DNA of 64,000 bases from Bicyclus anynana. Lineage: Eukaryota > Arthropoda > Insecta > Lepidoptera > Nymphalidae. Positions within the stretch are counted from its first letter, which is position 1. Each line of letters begins with the position of its first letter. Below are positions 12,001-18,682 of this stretch, piece after piece. Below the pieces are notes generated by a model. The model searched no databases, was not told the DNA's origin, and saw nothing but the letters and a program-made list of their open reading frames with translations. The stretch spans positions 7,316,001 through 7,380,000 of the forward strand of contig NC_069106.1 in NCBI RefSeq assembly GCF_947172395.1. The letters are read 5' to 3'. The position numbers and the translations under genes are program-made.

Positions 12001-15000
12001 AATAAATAAAAAATATGATGTTGTTTCCAGAAAATCCCAGTGACGTGCGTAAAGACGGGCGTGAAGCACCTGCACCACGCAGCGCTCTCCTACGACGTAG
12101 GCGTGTACTTCGAGGCCAACGGTCATGGCACTGTGGTGTACAGTGACACCGCCAAGAGTGTCATCCGGAAGATCGCACTAGACGGGTACTAACAATAGTT
12201 TTAAACAAAACACTGACTTTCTTTTTTAAAACAATAGGCTACTTGCCTCTTTTGTAAACAGTGTTTAAACTGAATTATGGAACTATTATAAGCTTTATTT
12301 TATTTTATCCCGTCCTTAATAACCAGTAAAAAATTTAATATAAATGAAAAAATATCTGCGTAAAATTAAGATTTCTATAAAATTTTGAAATTTCATAGAA
12401 ATATTAATTTTAAAATTATGTATTTAATCAATTTTGTGACGTCACGATGTTACTTGATGTCACAAAAGCAATAAACGTCAAACTAATTATTAACTTATAA
12501 TTATTTTGTCTAACACTCAGTTTGGTAAAGGTTTAATGTTAACGTGACGTCATGAAACAGTTAAAATATAGACCGTTTTGGCTTATATTGTAAAAAAAAT
12601 ATTTACAAATTAAAATTATTATGTATTAATGTCTCCAAATAATGTTTTTTTTTTATCTAGTACAACGGTAATGAACAATTCAACAGCCTTTTTAAAAAAA
12701 TGTGTCAACTAAGCTATTTAAATAATACTTTCATTAAATATTAGTTTTATCTTGATTGCAGCGATGCAGAAGAGCGCAAAGCTGCGGAGTTGTTGCTCAA
12801 CTTCATAGACATGACAAACGAGACAGTCGGTGATGCCATATCGGACCTCTTCATGGTGGAGACAGTGCTGTGCGCCCGAGGACATGATGCACGGCATTGG
12901 TACAACACGTACAAAGACTTGCCGTGCAGGCAGCTCAAGGTCACCGTAGAGGTAAGAAACATTCTGTTAACAGGGCTTAAGGTTGCCGTGGAAGTCAGCA
13001 ACGGGAAAGTGTTCAAAATGTTGGGAAGATGTGTCCTGAGATTCCAGGAATATGGGTCTAAAACTCCAGGAATAATAATAATAATAATAATAATAAAGTC
13101 TTTATTTTTTCATACAAATTAGTAATACAATTTTTTTTTTTTTTTTTTTTTATATTACGTTTGCATGAATCCCATTGTATTGGGTATAGGCCTCCTCCAG
13201 CAATTTCCACTTTCGTCTGTCCCGTCCTGACCTCAACCAATCCCCACCAGCCACTTGAGCAATGTCGTCTGTCCAGCGCTTCTGAGGTCTGCCAACTCTC
13301 CTTTTGCCTAGTGGACCCTGCCATTCAGTGACCCTAAGTGTCCACCTGGCGTCTTTCAACCGCGATATATGTCCTGCCCATTGCCATTTCTGTTTCAAGG
13401 CATGTTTTAAGGCGTCTGTGACTCTGGTTCTTTCTCTGATCATTTTATGTCTGACTTTATGGATTTTTTTCAATTTCAGCATACTGCGTTCCATTGCCCT
13501 CTGACATGACCTTACTTTGCCTTTGGTTTTGTTATCAAACACCCATGTTTGGCTGGCATATGTTAGGCATGGTAAAATACAGGTGTCCATTACTATTTTT
13601 TTGTGTTTTGAAATATAGTTTTAGTAAGAAATAATTGACAGTGCCACGGAATTCTATAAAAACCTTTATGGATATCATGATGACATAGCAGAGGAAAGGG
13701 TAGGTCCAATCATCAAGACCTCCGAAAACTCAGAAGGTATAGTACAAGCCATTGATGAACAAGAAGTGCTTAAATATATATGTAAACTAAAACCTGACAA
13801 ATGCCCAGGACCTGATCATATAACAAATGAGGCCATAAAGATTGGAGCACCAATACTAACTAACATCTTAACAAGATTATTTAACAAAGTGATAGAACAA
13901 GGCTCCATACCTATACAGTGGGGTAGCTCAAACATTGTTCTACTATACAAAAAAGGGAACCCCCTTGACATCGGTAACTATAGACCAATTAGTTTGATAC
14001 CGACCATCTACAAGCTATTTTCATCAATTATACTTAGTCGAATAACACCAACAATTGATATGAACCAACCGATTGAACAGGCAGGATTCCGAGCAGGTTT
14101 TTCCACAGTTGACCACATTCATGTTATAGAACAACTTATAGAAAAATACAAGGAATTTAATAGACCACTTTATATAGCTTTTGTGGATTATTCTAAAGCA
14201 TTCGACAGTATAATACACACATCTATATGGCATACACTGGAGAACAACAAAGTGGATAACAGATATATTCAAATTATTAAAGACCTGTATTCCAAAAGTG
14301 TAAGCAGAATAAAGCTAGAAAGGAAAGGTGAAATGATCCCCATTAGACGAGGCCTAAGACAAGGTGACCCGCTTTCACCAAAACTATTTATAGCAGTGCT
14401 TGAAGGTGTCTTTCAAAACATAGAATGGGGAAGTAAGGGTATACAGATAAAAAACCGTCGCCTAACGCATCTGAGGTTTGCAGATGACATAGCCCTTTTT
14501 AGCGAAACTGCACCATCCCTAGAAAAAATGCTACAAGTCTTAGATGTGGAAAGCAAAAAAGTAGGTCTAAATATGAACCCAGACAAAACTAAAATCATGT
14601 CCAACAGCCAATTAAAGCCTATAAAAGTAAATAATAAAATGATAGAATATGTAGATAAGTATATTTATCTGGGGAAGCAAGTGTCATTTGACACAATCAA
14701 CAACGAGATGGAAATAAACAGGAGAATAAACATAACCTGGAGCAGATACTGGGCACAAAAGGAGATTTTTAAAGGAAACTATATTTCAAAAAAAAAAAAA
14801 AAAACTCCAGGAATATGGGTCTAAAACTCCAGAAATATGTGTGAAGTATTCCTGGGAATGCTGTTAAATCCCAGGAACATTTGATCAACATTCCTGGAAC
14901 ACTTGTATCCAAGGTTCTTAAATGAACGAGAAGGCTGGTAATGTCTTATCGGACCTCTTCCTAGTGGAGACGGTGCTTTGTGCCCGAGGATATGATGCAC

Positions 15001-17766
15001 GGCATTGGTACAACATGTGCAAAGACATGCCGTGCAGGCAGCTCAAGGTCACCGTGGAGGTAAGAAACATCCGTGAACAGGGCTTAAGGTTGCCGTAAAG
15101 GTCAGCATCGGGAAAGTGTTTAAAATGTTGGGAAGAAGTGTCTCGAGATTTCATTAATATGGGTCTAAAACTCCAGAAATATGTGTTAAACATTCCCGGG
15201 AATGCTGTTAAATCCCAGGAACATTTAATCAACATTCCTGGGACACCCGTATCCAAGGTTCTTAAATGAACAAGAAGGCTGGTAATGTCTTATCGGACCT
15301 CTTCCTAGTGGAGACGGTGCTTTGTGCCCGAGGAGATGACGCACGGCATTGGTGCAATATTTACAAAGACTTGCCGTGCAGGCAACTCAAGGTCACCGCA
15401 GAAGTAAGAAACATCTGTGAACAGGGTTTAAGGTTACAATGGAGGTCAGTGTCCAAAATGTTGGTAAGATGTATCCCGAAATTCCAGGAACTAAAACTCC
15501 AGAAATATGTGTCAAAGATTCTCGGGAATGCTGTTAATTCCCAGGCACATTTAATCAACCTTCCAGGAATACAAGGTTCATAAACGAGTTGGTTGGTAAT
15601 GTCATATTGTGTCCGAGGACGTGATAATAGCATTGGTACAGCGTGTACTAGGACCAGCCATCTAGATAGCTGAAGGTCACCGTTGAGGTACCTGGAAAAA
15701 TCTCAGGAACAAGTGTCCAAGATTTTGGGAATCCAAAATTAAAATTAAATCTGCTCTGATATGTTCTGTCAGTTTTGAAGCCAGAACAATTGAATGTATT
15801 ATTAACTTCGACGGTAACTCTTCTTCAGGACCGTAACGCGATATCGACGGCGGACGCGGAGAGACAGTGCACGTCGCCCGCGGGCCTGCAGGCGCGGATA
15901 GACGAGCTCTCGTCCGCGTACGACAGCGGGCGCGCGTTCGTGCGACCGTCCGGCACAGAGGACGTCGTGCGAGTGTACGCAGAAGCGGACTCGCAGCATG
16001 TGAGTATGACATAGATCAATGCGTCATTGTAAGCCGCGGATGGACGAGCTCTCGTCCGCGTACGACAGCGGGCGCGCGTTCGTGCGACCGTCCGGCACAG
16101 AGGACGTCGTGCGAGTGTACGCAGAAGCGGACTCGCAGCATGTGAGTATGACATAGATCAATGCGTCATTGTAAGCCGCGGATGGACGAGCTCTCGTCCA
16201 CGTACGACAGCGGGCGCGCGTTCGTGCGACCGTCCGGCACAGAGGACGTCGTGCGAGTGTACGCAGAAGCGGACTCGCAGCATGTGAGTATGACATAGAT
16301 CAATGCGTCATTGTAAGCCGCGGATGGACGAGCTCTCGTCCGCGTACGACAGCGGGCGCGCGTTCGTGCGACCGTCCGGCACAGAGGACGTCGTGCGAGT
16401 GTACGCAGAAGCGGACTCGCAGCATGTGAGTATGACATAGATCAATGCGTCATTGTAAGCCGCGGATGGACGAGCTCTCGTCTGCGTACGACAGCGGGCG
16501 CGCGTTCGTGCGACCGTCCGGCACAGAGGACGTCGTGCGAGTGTACGCAGAAGCGGACTCGCAGCATGTGAGTATGACATAGATCAATGCGTCATTGTAA
16601 GCCGCGGATGGACGAGCTCTCGTCCGCGTACGACAGCGGGCGCGCGTTCGTGCGACCGTCCGGCACAGAGGACGTCGTGCGAGTGTACGCAGAAGCGGAC
16701 TCGCAGCATGTGAGTATGACATAGATCAATGCGTCATTGTAAGCCGCGGATGGACGAGCTCTCGTCTGCGTACGACAGCGGGCGCGCGTTCGTGCGACCG
16801 TCCGGCACAGAGGACGTCGTGCGAGTGTACGCAGAAGCGGACTCGCAGCATGTGAGTATGACATAGATCAATGCGTCATTGTAAGCCGCGGATGGACGAG
16901 CTCTCGTCCGCGTACGACAGCGGGCGCGCGTTCGTGCGACCGTCCGGCACAGAGGACGTCGTGCGAGTGTACGCAGAAGCGGACTCGCAGCATGTGAGTA
17001 TGACATAGATCAATGCGTCATTGTAAGCCGCGGATGGACGAGCTCTCGTCCGCGTACGACAGCGGGCGAGCGTTCGTGCGACCGTCCGGCACAGAGGACG
17101 TCGTGCGAGTGTACGCAGAAGCGGACTCGCAGCATGTGAGTATGACATAGATCAATGCGTCATTGTAAGCCGCGGATGGACGAGCTCTCGTCCGCGTACG
17201 ACAGCGGGCGCGCGTTCGTGCGACCGTCCGGCACAGAGGACGTCGTGCGAGTGTACGCAGAAGCGGACTCGCAGCATGTGAGTATGACATAGATCAGTGC
17301 GTCATTGTAAGCCGCGGATGGACGAGCGTACTTAACTGAAGAGTTTTTTTTTTTCTTTCAATGTTTAAATGCGCTAAATTCAGGAATTTTTGGTTCGAAT
17401 TAAAAGGGTTATTTATGTCAATGTCATTTAATGAGAGCCATTGTATAACAAAAAATTTAATTCGGCTTCGCCGCATTGCATGCACAATAGACAGATTCAC
17501 GAGTGCTACAATGGCTTTTTGCGTGCAGTGGCATACAGTATTTTTTCCATGACCATGAAAAAAATCGTAAATAATATATTTACTTTTAGTATCTTATGAT
17601 ATGTCACAGTTTTAAAATTACTGTGGTTAAGATTTTTTTTTTTTAATTTATTTATTGATTTGATTGTTGTCTATTACAGTCTGCAGACAAATTGGCAGCG
17701 GAGGTAGCACAAGCTGTTTACGACATGGCGGGCGGCGTCGGAGATAGGCCAACAGTATCTGAATAA
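2972..17766 (+). CDS. PGM3: Phosphoacetylglucosamine mutase (PGM3/AGM1), 5' incomplete, 11 exons
   Basis: This enzyme converts N-acetylglucosamine-6-phosphate to the 1-phosphate, the step before UDP-GlcNAc synthesis that feeds chitin, N-glycans and O-GlcNAc; it is expected in the cytosol. Exons: 2972-3042, 3966-4098, 5522-5617, 6557-6708, 7564-7766, 9287-9414, 10013-10172, 12031-12185, 12762-12951, 15829-15999, 17680-17766. Every junction has AG/GT borders and the phases join without a gap, giving about 514 residues. Family landmarks in order: serine loop TASHN (exon 3), metal loop DGDGDR (exon 7), sugar-specificity loop FEANGHGT (exon 9), phosphate loop RPSGTEDVVRVYAEAD (exon 11). The first about 35 residues, including the usual GTAGFRTK, are not found between 1 and 2971 and should lie further left. 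Exons 10 and 11 carry tandem partial copies downstream of their donors. Assignment by recognition of family motifs is firm; intron borders are inferred by eye. Confidence 0.95.
3140..3282 (-). repeat. Right arm of inverted repeat around PGM3 exon 2
   Basis: Reverse complement of 1299-1435, differing mainly by one extra GATTTT unit. Exon 2 lies between the arms and is only about 100 bp from this one. Confidence 0.8.
3595..3808 (-). mobile_element. Non-autonomous Helitron, GCGGGCGTCCGCTAG type
   Basis: On the minus strand it ends GAAGTCGCGGGCGTCCGCTAG. The opposite end is TATCCCACTAATATTATAAA-like. The body contains the CAGCCAAATCGCTTCAGTA phrase shared with 49844-49980 and 60560-60763. Confidence 0.65.
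3966..4098 (+). CDS. PGM3: PGM3 exon 3: catalytic serine loop
   Basis: The acceptor is ACACAG and the donor GTATCA. It reads RTIGLMITASHNLEPDNG, then KLIDPDGEMLEQSWEE. The Ser of TASHN is the residue that carries phosphate in this enzyme family. The next residue is Leu where the family usually has Pro. Confidence 0.93.
4138..4373 (+). mobile_element. Helitron with TAGGG-like minisatellite
   Basis: It ends CGCGGGCGTCTGCTAG followed by T. Ahead of the end lies a run of GGTAGGGTAGGG units (4255-4327). The same layout occurs at 28221-28587, 34874-35163 (reverse) and 53955-54421. Confidence 0.7.
4463..4665 (+). mobile_element. MITE-1, 5' part only
   Basis: GAGGATGATGACTAGATTTG, then ATTCGGGTAAATAA and GATTGTCTGGATGTTTG, match the left 200 bp of the full copies at 8539, 18683 and 26578. 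Confidence 0.65.
4818..5006 (+). mobile_element. MITE-2, copy 1
   Basis: About 189 bp. The left end TATAGCTTGGCAACTTCGTT mirrors the right end CAACGAACTTGCCAGACTATA with small gaps. A reverse-orientation copy with the same interior lies at 61185-61377. A GTCCGTCTGTCTGTCC microsatellite lies just to the left (4763-4792). Confidence 0.65.
5291..5502 (-). mobile_element. Complete non-autonomous Helitron, CCGCGCGGCGTCAGCTAG type
   Basis: On the minus strand it starts TCTATACTAACATTATAAAG and ends with the CCGCGCGG hairpin and GTCAGCTAG. It is flanked by A before TC and T after CTAG, the Helitron A|T insertion rule. It ends 19 bp upstream of PGM3 exon 4, so it now provides most of the sequence leading into that acceptor. 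Confidence 0.82.
5522..5617 (+). CDS. PGM3: PGM3 exon 4
   Basis: The acceptor is CTTGCAG and the donor GTATGT. It reads SDNDLESTTGEIIKQVNAD, then ASVYIGMDTR, the strand leading to the conserved GRDTR-like motif (here GMDTR). Confidence 0.92.
5634..5800 (+). mobile_element. Possible hAT-like element, one end visible
   Basis: CAGAGGTTCCCAAATTTTTTT resembles the terminal inverted repeat of hAT-superfamily elements. A matching right end was not found, so the boundaries are approximate. Confidence 0.3.
5892..6287 (-). mobile_element. RTE-clade LINE, 3' end, with 13-bp target duplication
   Basis: The minus strand encodes the RTE C-terminus (AMERAMLGVSLRDRIRNEEI, then KLKWQWAGHIVRR and RWTEDIKR), frame about 5908-6282. 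The 3' tail is a short GGTAAG-type repeat. AGGACTATAAATA flanks both sides (5879-5891 and 6288-6300), a clean target-site duplication. The element is 5'-truncated. Confidence 0.85.
6557..6708 (+). CDS. PGM3: PGM3 exon 5
   Basis: The acceptor is TGACCAG and the donor GTATGT. It reads YTSPRLAAAAVHGVIALKG, then FGIVTTPILHFCVKCRND. TTP is the conserved end of domain 1 of the family. Confidence 0.93.
6725..7143 (-). repeat. CTACCC-type minisatellite and Helitron relic
   Basis: A (CCTACCCTA)-like run spans 6725-6806. About 7040-7143 reads, on the minus strand, CCATACTAATATTAAATGTG, then GTTTGTTTGTCCGTC, a Helitron-type 5' end. The two may be one decayed reverse-orientation element. Confidence 0.45.
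7174..7483. mobile_element. TIR element (310 bp, about 58-bp inverted ends)
   Basis: The left end begins AAACACGGCTAAAACTCACG and continues through CGGAGTATGCCCGACTAGTT. The right end is its reverse complement with about two differences over 58 bp. The interior is GC-rich and non-coding. The target duplication is not clear. It lies in PGM3 intron 5, 80 bp from exon 6. Confidence 0.75.
7564..7766 (+). CDS. PGM3: PGM3 exon 6
   Basis: The acceptor is TTCACCAG and the donor GTGAGT. It reads GYYEKIVGAFKNIRQKL, then HVDGANGVGGKKL and LFNLGGNGGKLNLN. VDGANGVG corresponds to the conserved domain-2 strand of the family. Confidence 0.94.
7787..7862. repeat. GTGT/GCGTGCGT microsatellite
   Basis: Alternating GT and GCGT units immediately after the exon 6 donor. 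Confidence 0.7.
7976..8117 (-). mobile_element. SINE-A, head half
   Basis: On the minus strand: GCCTCCGTGGCGCAGTGGTA, then GGTTCGATCCCCGGTTGGGC (B box) and GGCCGTGGCTAGTTACCACC. The tail half is missing. Confidence 0.8.
8142..8333 (+). mobile_element. Complete non-autonomous Helitron
   Basis: It starts TCTATACTAATATTATGAAG and ends CCGCGCGGCGTCAGCTAG, with A to the left and T to the right. Confidence 0.85.
8539..9211 (+). mobile_element. MITE-1 interrupted by a Helitron
   Basis: The left end is GGGGATGATGACTAGGTTTG and the right end CTGTTATCATCCC, its partial mirror. Without the nested Helitron at 8726-8933 the element is about 465 bp, close to the copies at 18683 and 26578. The insertion order is clear: MITE-1 first, Helitron later. 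Confidence 0.75.
8726..8933 (-). mobile_element. Complete Helitron nested in MITE-1
   Basis: Minus-strand TCTATACTAATATAATAAAG to CCGCGCGGCGTCAGCTAG, with A and T flanks. MITE-1 sequence continues on both sides. Confidence 0.85.
9287..9414 (+). CDS. PGM3: PGM3 exon 7: metal-binding loop
   Basis: The acceptor is TTTGCAG and the donor GTAAAT. It reads CGADFVKVSQKPPVGMELT, then VASLDGDGDRLVYFY. The DGDGDR aspartates bind the catalytic Mg2+. Confidence 0.95.
9445..9660 (-). mobile_element. SINE-A, left arm of inverted pair
   Basis: The tail is at the left (minus-strand GTAATCAAGGGCTAATTTG) and the head ends at 9660. It abuts a plus-strand copy, forming a roughly 200-bp inverted repeat with almost no spacer. 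Confidence 0.8.
9661..9956 (+). mobile_element. SINE-A, right arm of inverted pair
   Basis: It starts CGCAGTGGTATGTGCGGTGG, then GGTTCGATCGCCGGCTGGGC, and runs to GATTGTAGTCAAGGGCTAC. It lies 57 bp before PGM3 exon 8. Confidence 0.85.
10013..10172 (+). CDS. PGM3: PGM3 exon 8
   Basis: The acceptor is TTTTCACCAG and the donor GTGAGA. It reads LLDGDRIATLLASFIMDQL, then IGLVQTAYANGASTRYI. LxDGDxIAxL and QTAYANGxSTxYL are hallmarks of AGM1. Confidence 0.95.
10205..10350 (+). repeat. LINE 3' tail, left arm of inverted pair
   Basis: CAAGGCGCGTTTGGAACCCT, then TCGATTATTATTACCACCAT and AAGTGCTTGTAAACTAAGCC. The reverse complement follows at 10440-10610. Confidence 0.7.
10440..10610 (-). repeat. LINE 3' tail, right arm of inverted pair
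   Basis: Reverse complement of 10205-10350: TTTACAAGCTCTTTC, then ACGAGGGTTCCAAACGCGCC. A short SINE-A scrap (GCTAAATCGTTTGGCGGTAC) lies in the spacer at 10396. Confidence 0.7.
10742..11195. repeat. Near-perfect palindrome with SINE-C in each arm
   Basis: The left arm (about 10742-10968) and right arm (about 10976-11195) are reverse complements with few differences. Each holds a SINE-C copy (head CTCAATGGTAAGAGCGGTTGG, then GGTGGTTCGAT). The mirror continues past the SINE start through GATTGGCTGGTGGG to the centre near GGTAATTATCC. One inverted duplication, not two insertions, therefore best explains it. Confidence 0.8.
11395..11640. repeat. CT-rich low-complexity tract
   Basis: CTCTCTC/TTTCTCACT units in PGM3 intron 8, followed by an AAGAAAGAAGAAAAG tract. 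The rest of this intron (11200-12030) shows no gene; GCTGCAGCTAGCTGCAGC near 11768 is a short palindrome. Confidence 0.6.
12031..12185 (+). CDS. PGM3: PGM3 exon 9: substrate-specificity loop
   Basis: The acceptor is TTTCCAG and the donor GTACTA. It reads KIPVTCVKTGVKHLHHAA, then VGVYFEANGHGTVVY. EANGHG is the AGM1-specific sugar loop, distinct from the EESGH-type loops of ordinary phosphoglucomutases. Confidence 0.95.
12186..12761. other. PGM3 intron 9, nothing recognised
   Basis: AT-rich sequence with no repeat family or coding signal seen. Confidence 0.6.
12762..12951 (+). CDS. PGM3: PGM3 exon 10
   Basis: The acceptor is GATTGCAG and the donor GTAAGA. It reads DAEERKAAELLLNFIDM, then GDAISDLFMVETVLCARG and YKDLPCRQLKVTVE. 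It matches the GDAISDML...LPNRQLKVQV stretch of the family. Its last about 137 nt plus donor are repeated downstream. Confidence 0.95.
13150..13600 (-). pseudogene. RTE reverse transcriptase, C-terminal part
   Basis: Reads MDTCILPCLTYASQTWVFDN, then RAMERSMLKLKK, KQKWQWAGHISRLKD, GRPQKRWTDDI and WKLLEEAYTQ, the standard RTE C-terminus. It continues the + strand fragment that ends near 14790. Confidence 0.85.
13627..14796 (+). pseudogene. RTE reverse transcriptase, palm region (inverted piece)
   Basis: The frame is open from about 13627. It reads LKPDKCPGPDHITNEAIK, NYRPISLIPTIYKLFS, AGFRAGFSTVDHIH, AFVDYSKAFDS, RRGLRQGDPLSPKLF, FADDIALFSE and LNMNPDKTKIM, the usual order of RTE palm motifs including the FADD catalytic box. 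The N-terminal endonuclease is absent. The palm itself has no stop codon, which suggests a fairly young insertion. Confidence 0.9.
14920..15060 (+). pseudogene. PGM3 exon-10 partial copy 2
   Basis: Reads NEKAGNVLSDLFLVETVLC, then YDARHWYNMCKDMPCRQLK, and ends at an intact GTAAGA donor. The frame is open but there are many amino-acid changes from exon 10, and no acceptor precedes it. Confidence 0.85.
15266..15402 (+). pseudogene. PGM3 exon-10 partial copy 3
   Basis: Reads NKKAGNVLSDLFLVETVLC, then DDARHWCNIYKDLPCRQLK, with an intact GTAAGA donor and no acceptor. Confidence 0.85.
15580..15690 (+). pseudogene. PGM3 exon-10 partial copy 4, decayed
   Basis: AACGAGTTGGTTGGTAATGTC, then GTCCGAGGACGTGATAATAG, and CTGAAGGTCACCGTTGAGGT still match. 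Deletions break the frame, and the donor is GTACCT. Confidence 0.7.
15829..15999 (+). CDS. PGM3: PGM3 exon 11: phosphate-binding loop
   Basis: The acceptor is TTCTTCAG and the donor GTGAGT at 16000. It reads DRNAISTADAERQCTSPAGL, then GRAFVRPSGTEDVVRVYAE. RPSGT binds the substrate phosphate. From 15893 onward the exon is the first unit of the 142-bp array. Confidence 0.95.
15893..17327 (+). repeat. 142-bp tandem array of exon 11 3' part plus splice donor, 10 units
   Basis: Units start at 15893 + 142n (n = 0 to 9), with a 15-bp partial eleventh at 17313. Each has 108 nt of exon (36 codons, ending QH), then GTGAGTATGACATAGATC and 16 more intron bases. Copies differ by only a few bases: CCACG in unit 3, CTGCG in units 5 and 7, GCGAGCG in unit 9. 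Donor GTs fall at 16000, 16142 and so on to 17278. The unit lacks the real acceptor (15827-15828). Minus-strand frames of 90 aa across it are repeat artefacts. Confidence 0.95.
17680..17766 (+). CDS. PGM3: PGM3 last exon (exon 12) and stop
   Basis: The acceptor is CTATTACAG. It reads SADKLAAEVAQAVYDMAGG, then VGDRPTVSE and TAA, the normal family C-terminus. Confidence 0.94.
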   Translation, partial: SADKLAAEVAQAVYDMAGGVGDRPTVSE

Positions 17767-17795
17767 CAATACAGATGTAATAACAAATATTATAT

Positions 17796-17801
17796 AATAA
17801 A
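17796..17801 (+). promoter_or_regulatory. PGM3 polyadenylation signal AATAAA
   Basis: AATAAA 30 bp after the stop codon; this implies a very short 3' UTR. Confidence 0.65.
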
Positions 17802-17809
17802 GAAATATT

Positions 17810-17945
17810 TATATCTTTACTAATGTTATGGAGTAATTTCTGGATCTATTGAATCGATTTCGAAAATTCTTTTACCAATAGAAAACCACGTCAGTTGTGA
17901 GTGTCACGGGCTATATTTGTCCCCATATTCCCACGGGAAAAATAC
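17810..17945 (+). mobile_element. Helitron-type relic
   Basis: ATCTTTACTAATGTTATGGA, then TTTACCAATAGAAAACCACG and CCCCATATTCCCACGG follow the body order of the Helitrons at 32970 and 53210. Confidence 0.45.
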
Positions 17946-18089
17946 ATATAAATGAATCAATTGTAATGAAAATATAGCCATATAAGTAGGGTGTGAGTAA
18001 AATTAAATTTTCTACACATAACAAAGCAAAGGCAAAATGCCAGTTGATATCTTTAAAGTTTTTCGCGAAAAACAGAGGTTACTTTACGA

Positions 18090-18230
18090 AAGTTCATTAT
18101 GAATAGGGAATAATTGATTTTTTACAATATTTCGCGAAAATCTAACGAATCCAAGCGACAATGTCACCCAGAAAATCCTCAATGTACGTTAGTTTGAAAC
18201 CGGAGCATCCTCAGGAGATGGTGATAATTT
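18090..18230 (-). repeat. Repeat shared with 51905-52070; Penelope/hammerhead-like motif (decayed)
   Basis: TTTCGCGAAAATCTAACGAA, then GCGACAATGTCACCCAG and AAACCGGAGCATCCTCAGGA are shared with 51905-52070. The minus strand shows CTGAGGATGCTCCGG, but the second half of the possible ribozyme core is not preserved here. Confidence 0.45.
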
Positions 18231-18269
18231 AGTTAAAAAGCAAGGACTTTCCTTGCTGTTTTATTTGCT

Positions 18270-18605
18270 TGCTTGTTATTATTGGTTTTGTTGTTGTTGT
18301 TGGAGTTATGGTTAAAATAGTCGTCGTTGTTGGTTTTGTGGTTGAACTCGTCTTTGGGGATGTGGTTGATGCCGTAGACGTTGTTGGTTTAGTGGTTAAA
18401 GTACCTGTTGTTGGGGTTATGGTTGACTTCGTCGTTGTGCTTCTTTTGATGTCGTCGTTATTGCTTTACTGGTTGAAGTAAGTAGTCGTTGTTGGGGTTT
18501 AGGTTGAAGTCGTTGTTGTTGGGGTTTTGGTTGAAATAGTCGTCGCTGTTGTTTTTGTGCTTGAAGTCGTCGTTGTTGTGGAGTTGTGGATGAAGTCGTC
18601 GTCTC
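18270..18605 (+). repeat. GTTGTTGGGGTTTTGGTTGAAGTCGTC-type minisatellite
   Basis: Imperfect units rich in GTTGTTG and GGTTGAAGTCGTCG. The Val-rich reading frame across it is a by-product of the repeat. Confidence 0.7.
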
Positions 18606-18682
18606 CGGCACTCTCACTCTCATAAATGGGTCAAGTTGTCGCTTGGATATGTCGATTTTTCGTGGAGAATAGCAAAACAATC

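Larger units (their letters stand above)
13070..14806 (-). mobile_element. RTE LINE with twin-primed 5' inversion, 26-bp target duplication
   Basis: The insert is bounded by an identical 26-bp direct repeat (13044-13069 and 14807-14832; CCAGGAATATGGG...ACTCCAG). The left part holds, on the minus strand, the 3' end with an (ATT)n tail and poly(A)-like run. The right part is the preceding reverse-transcriptase region in the opposite orientation. The break falls at about 13600-13625, where both parts share AAACTATATTTCAAAA. This is the layout left by twin priming. Confidence 0.88.
12815..15730 (+). repeat. Tandem array of about four partial exon-10 units (about 345 bp)
   Basis: Units begin at AACGAG inside the exon: 12816 (real exon), 14923, 15269 and about 15582. 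Removing the RTE insert and its duplicated target, the spacing of the first two is about 343 bp, matching 346 bp between the second and third. Each unit holds the exon 3' part, the donor and intron sequence with GAACAGGGCTTAAGGTTGCC and GTCTAAAACTCCAG. No acceptor is included. Confidence 0.88.

Noticed and set aside
14920..15402. Alternative cassette exons of PGM3
   Set aside because: Frames and donors are intact, but no acceptor with a pyrimidine tract precedes either copy and the residues have drifted; treated as pseudo-exons unless transcripts say otherwise.
16024..17290. Row of 90-aa minus-strand frames (MSYSHAASPLL...)
   Set aside because: They are the reverse strand of the 142-bp exon-11 array; GC-rich coding DNA repeated ten times gives open antisense frames. 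There is no independent gene signal.
18269..18481. Val-rich 70-aa frame
   Set aside because: Follows the GTTGTTGG minisatellite in one frame; low complexity, no homology recognised.
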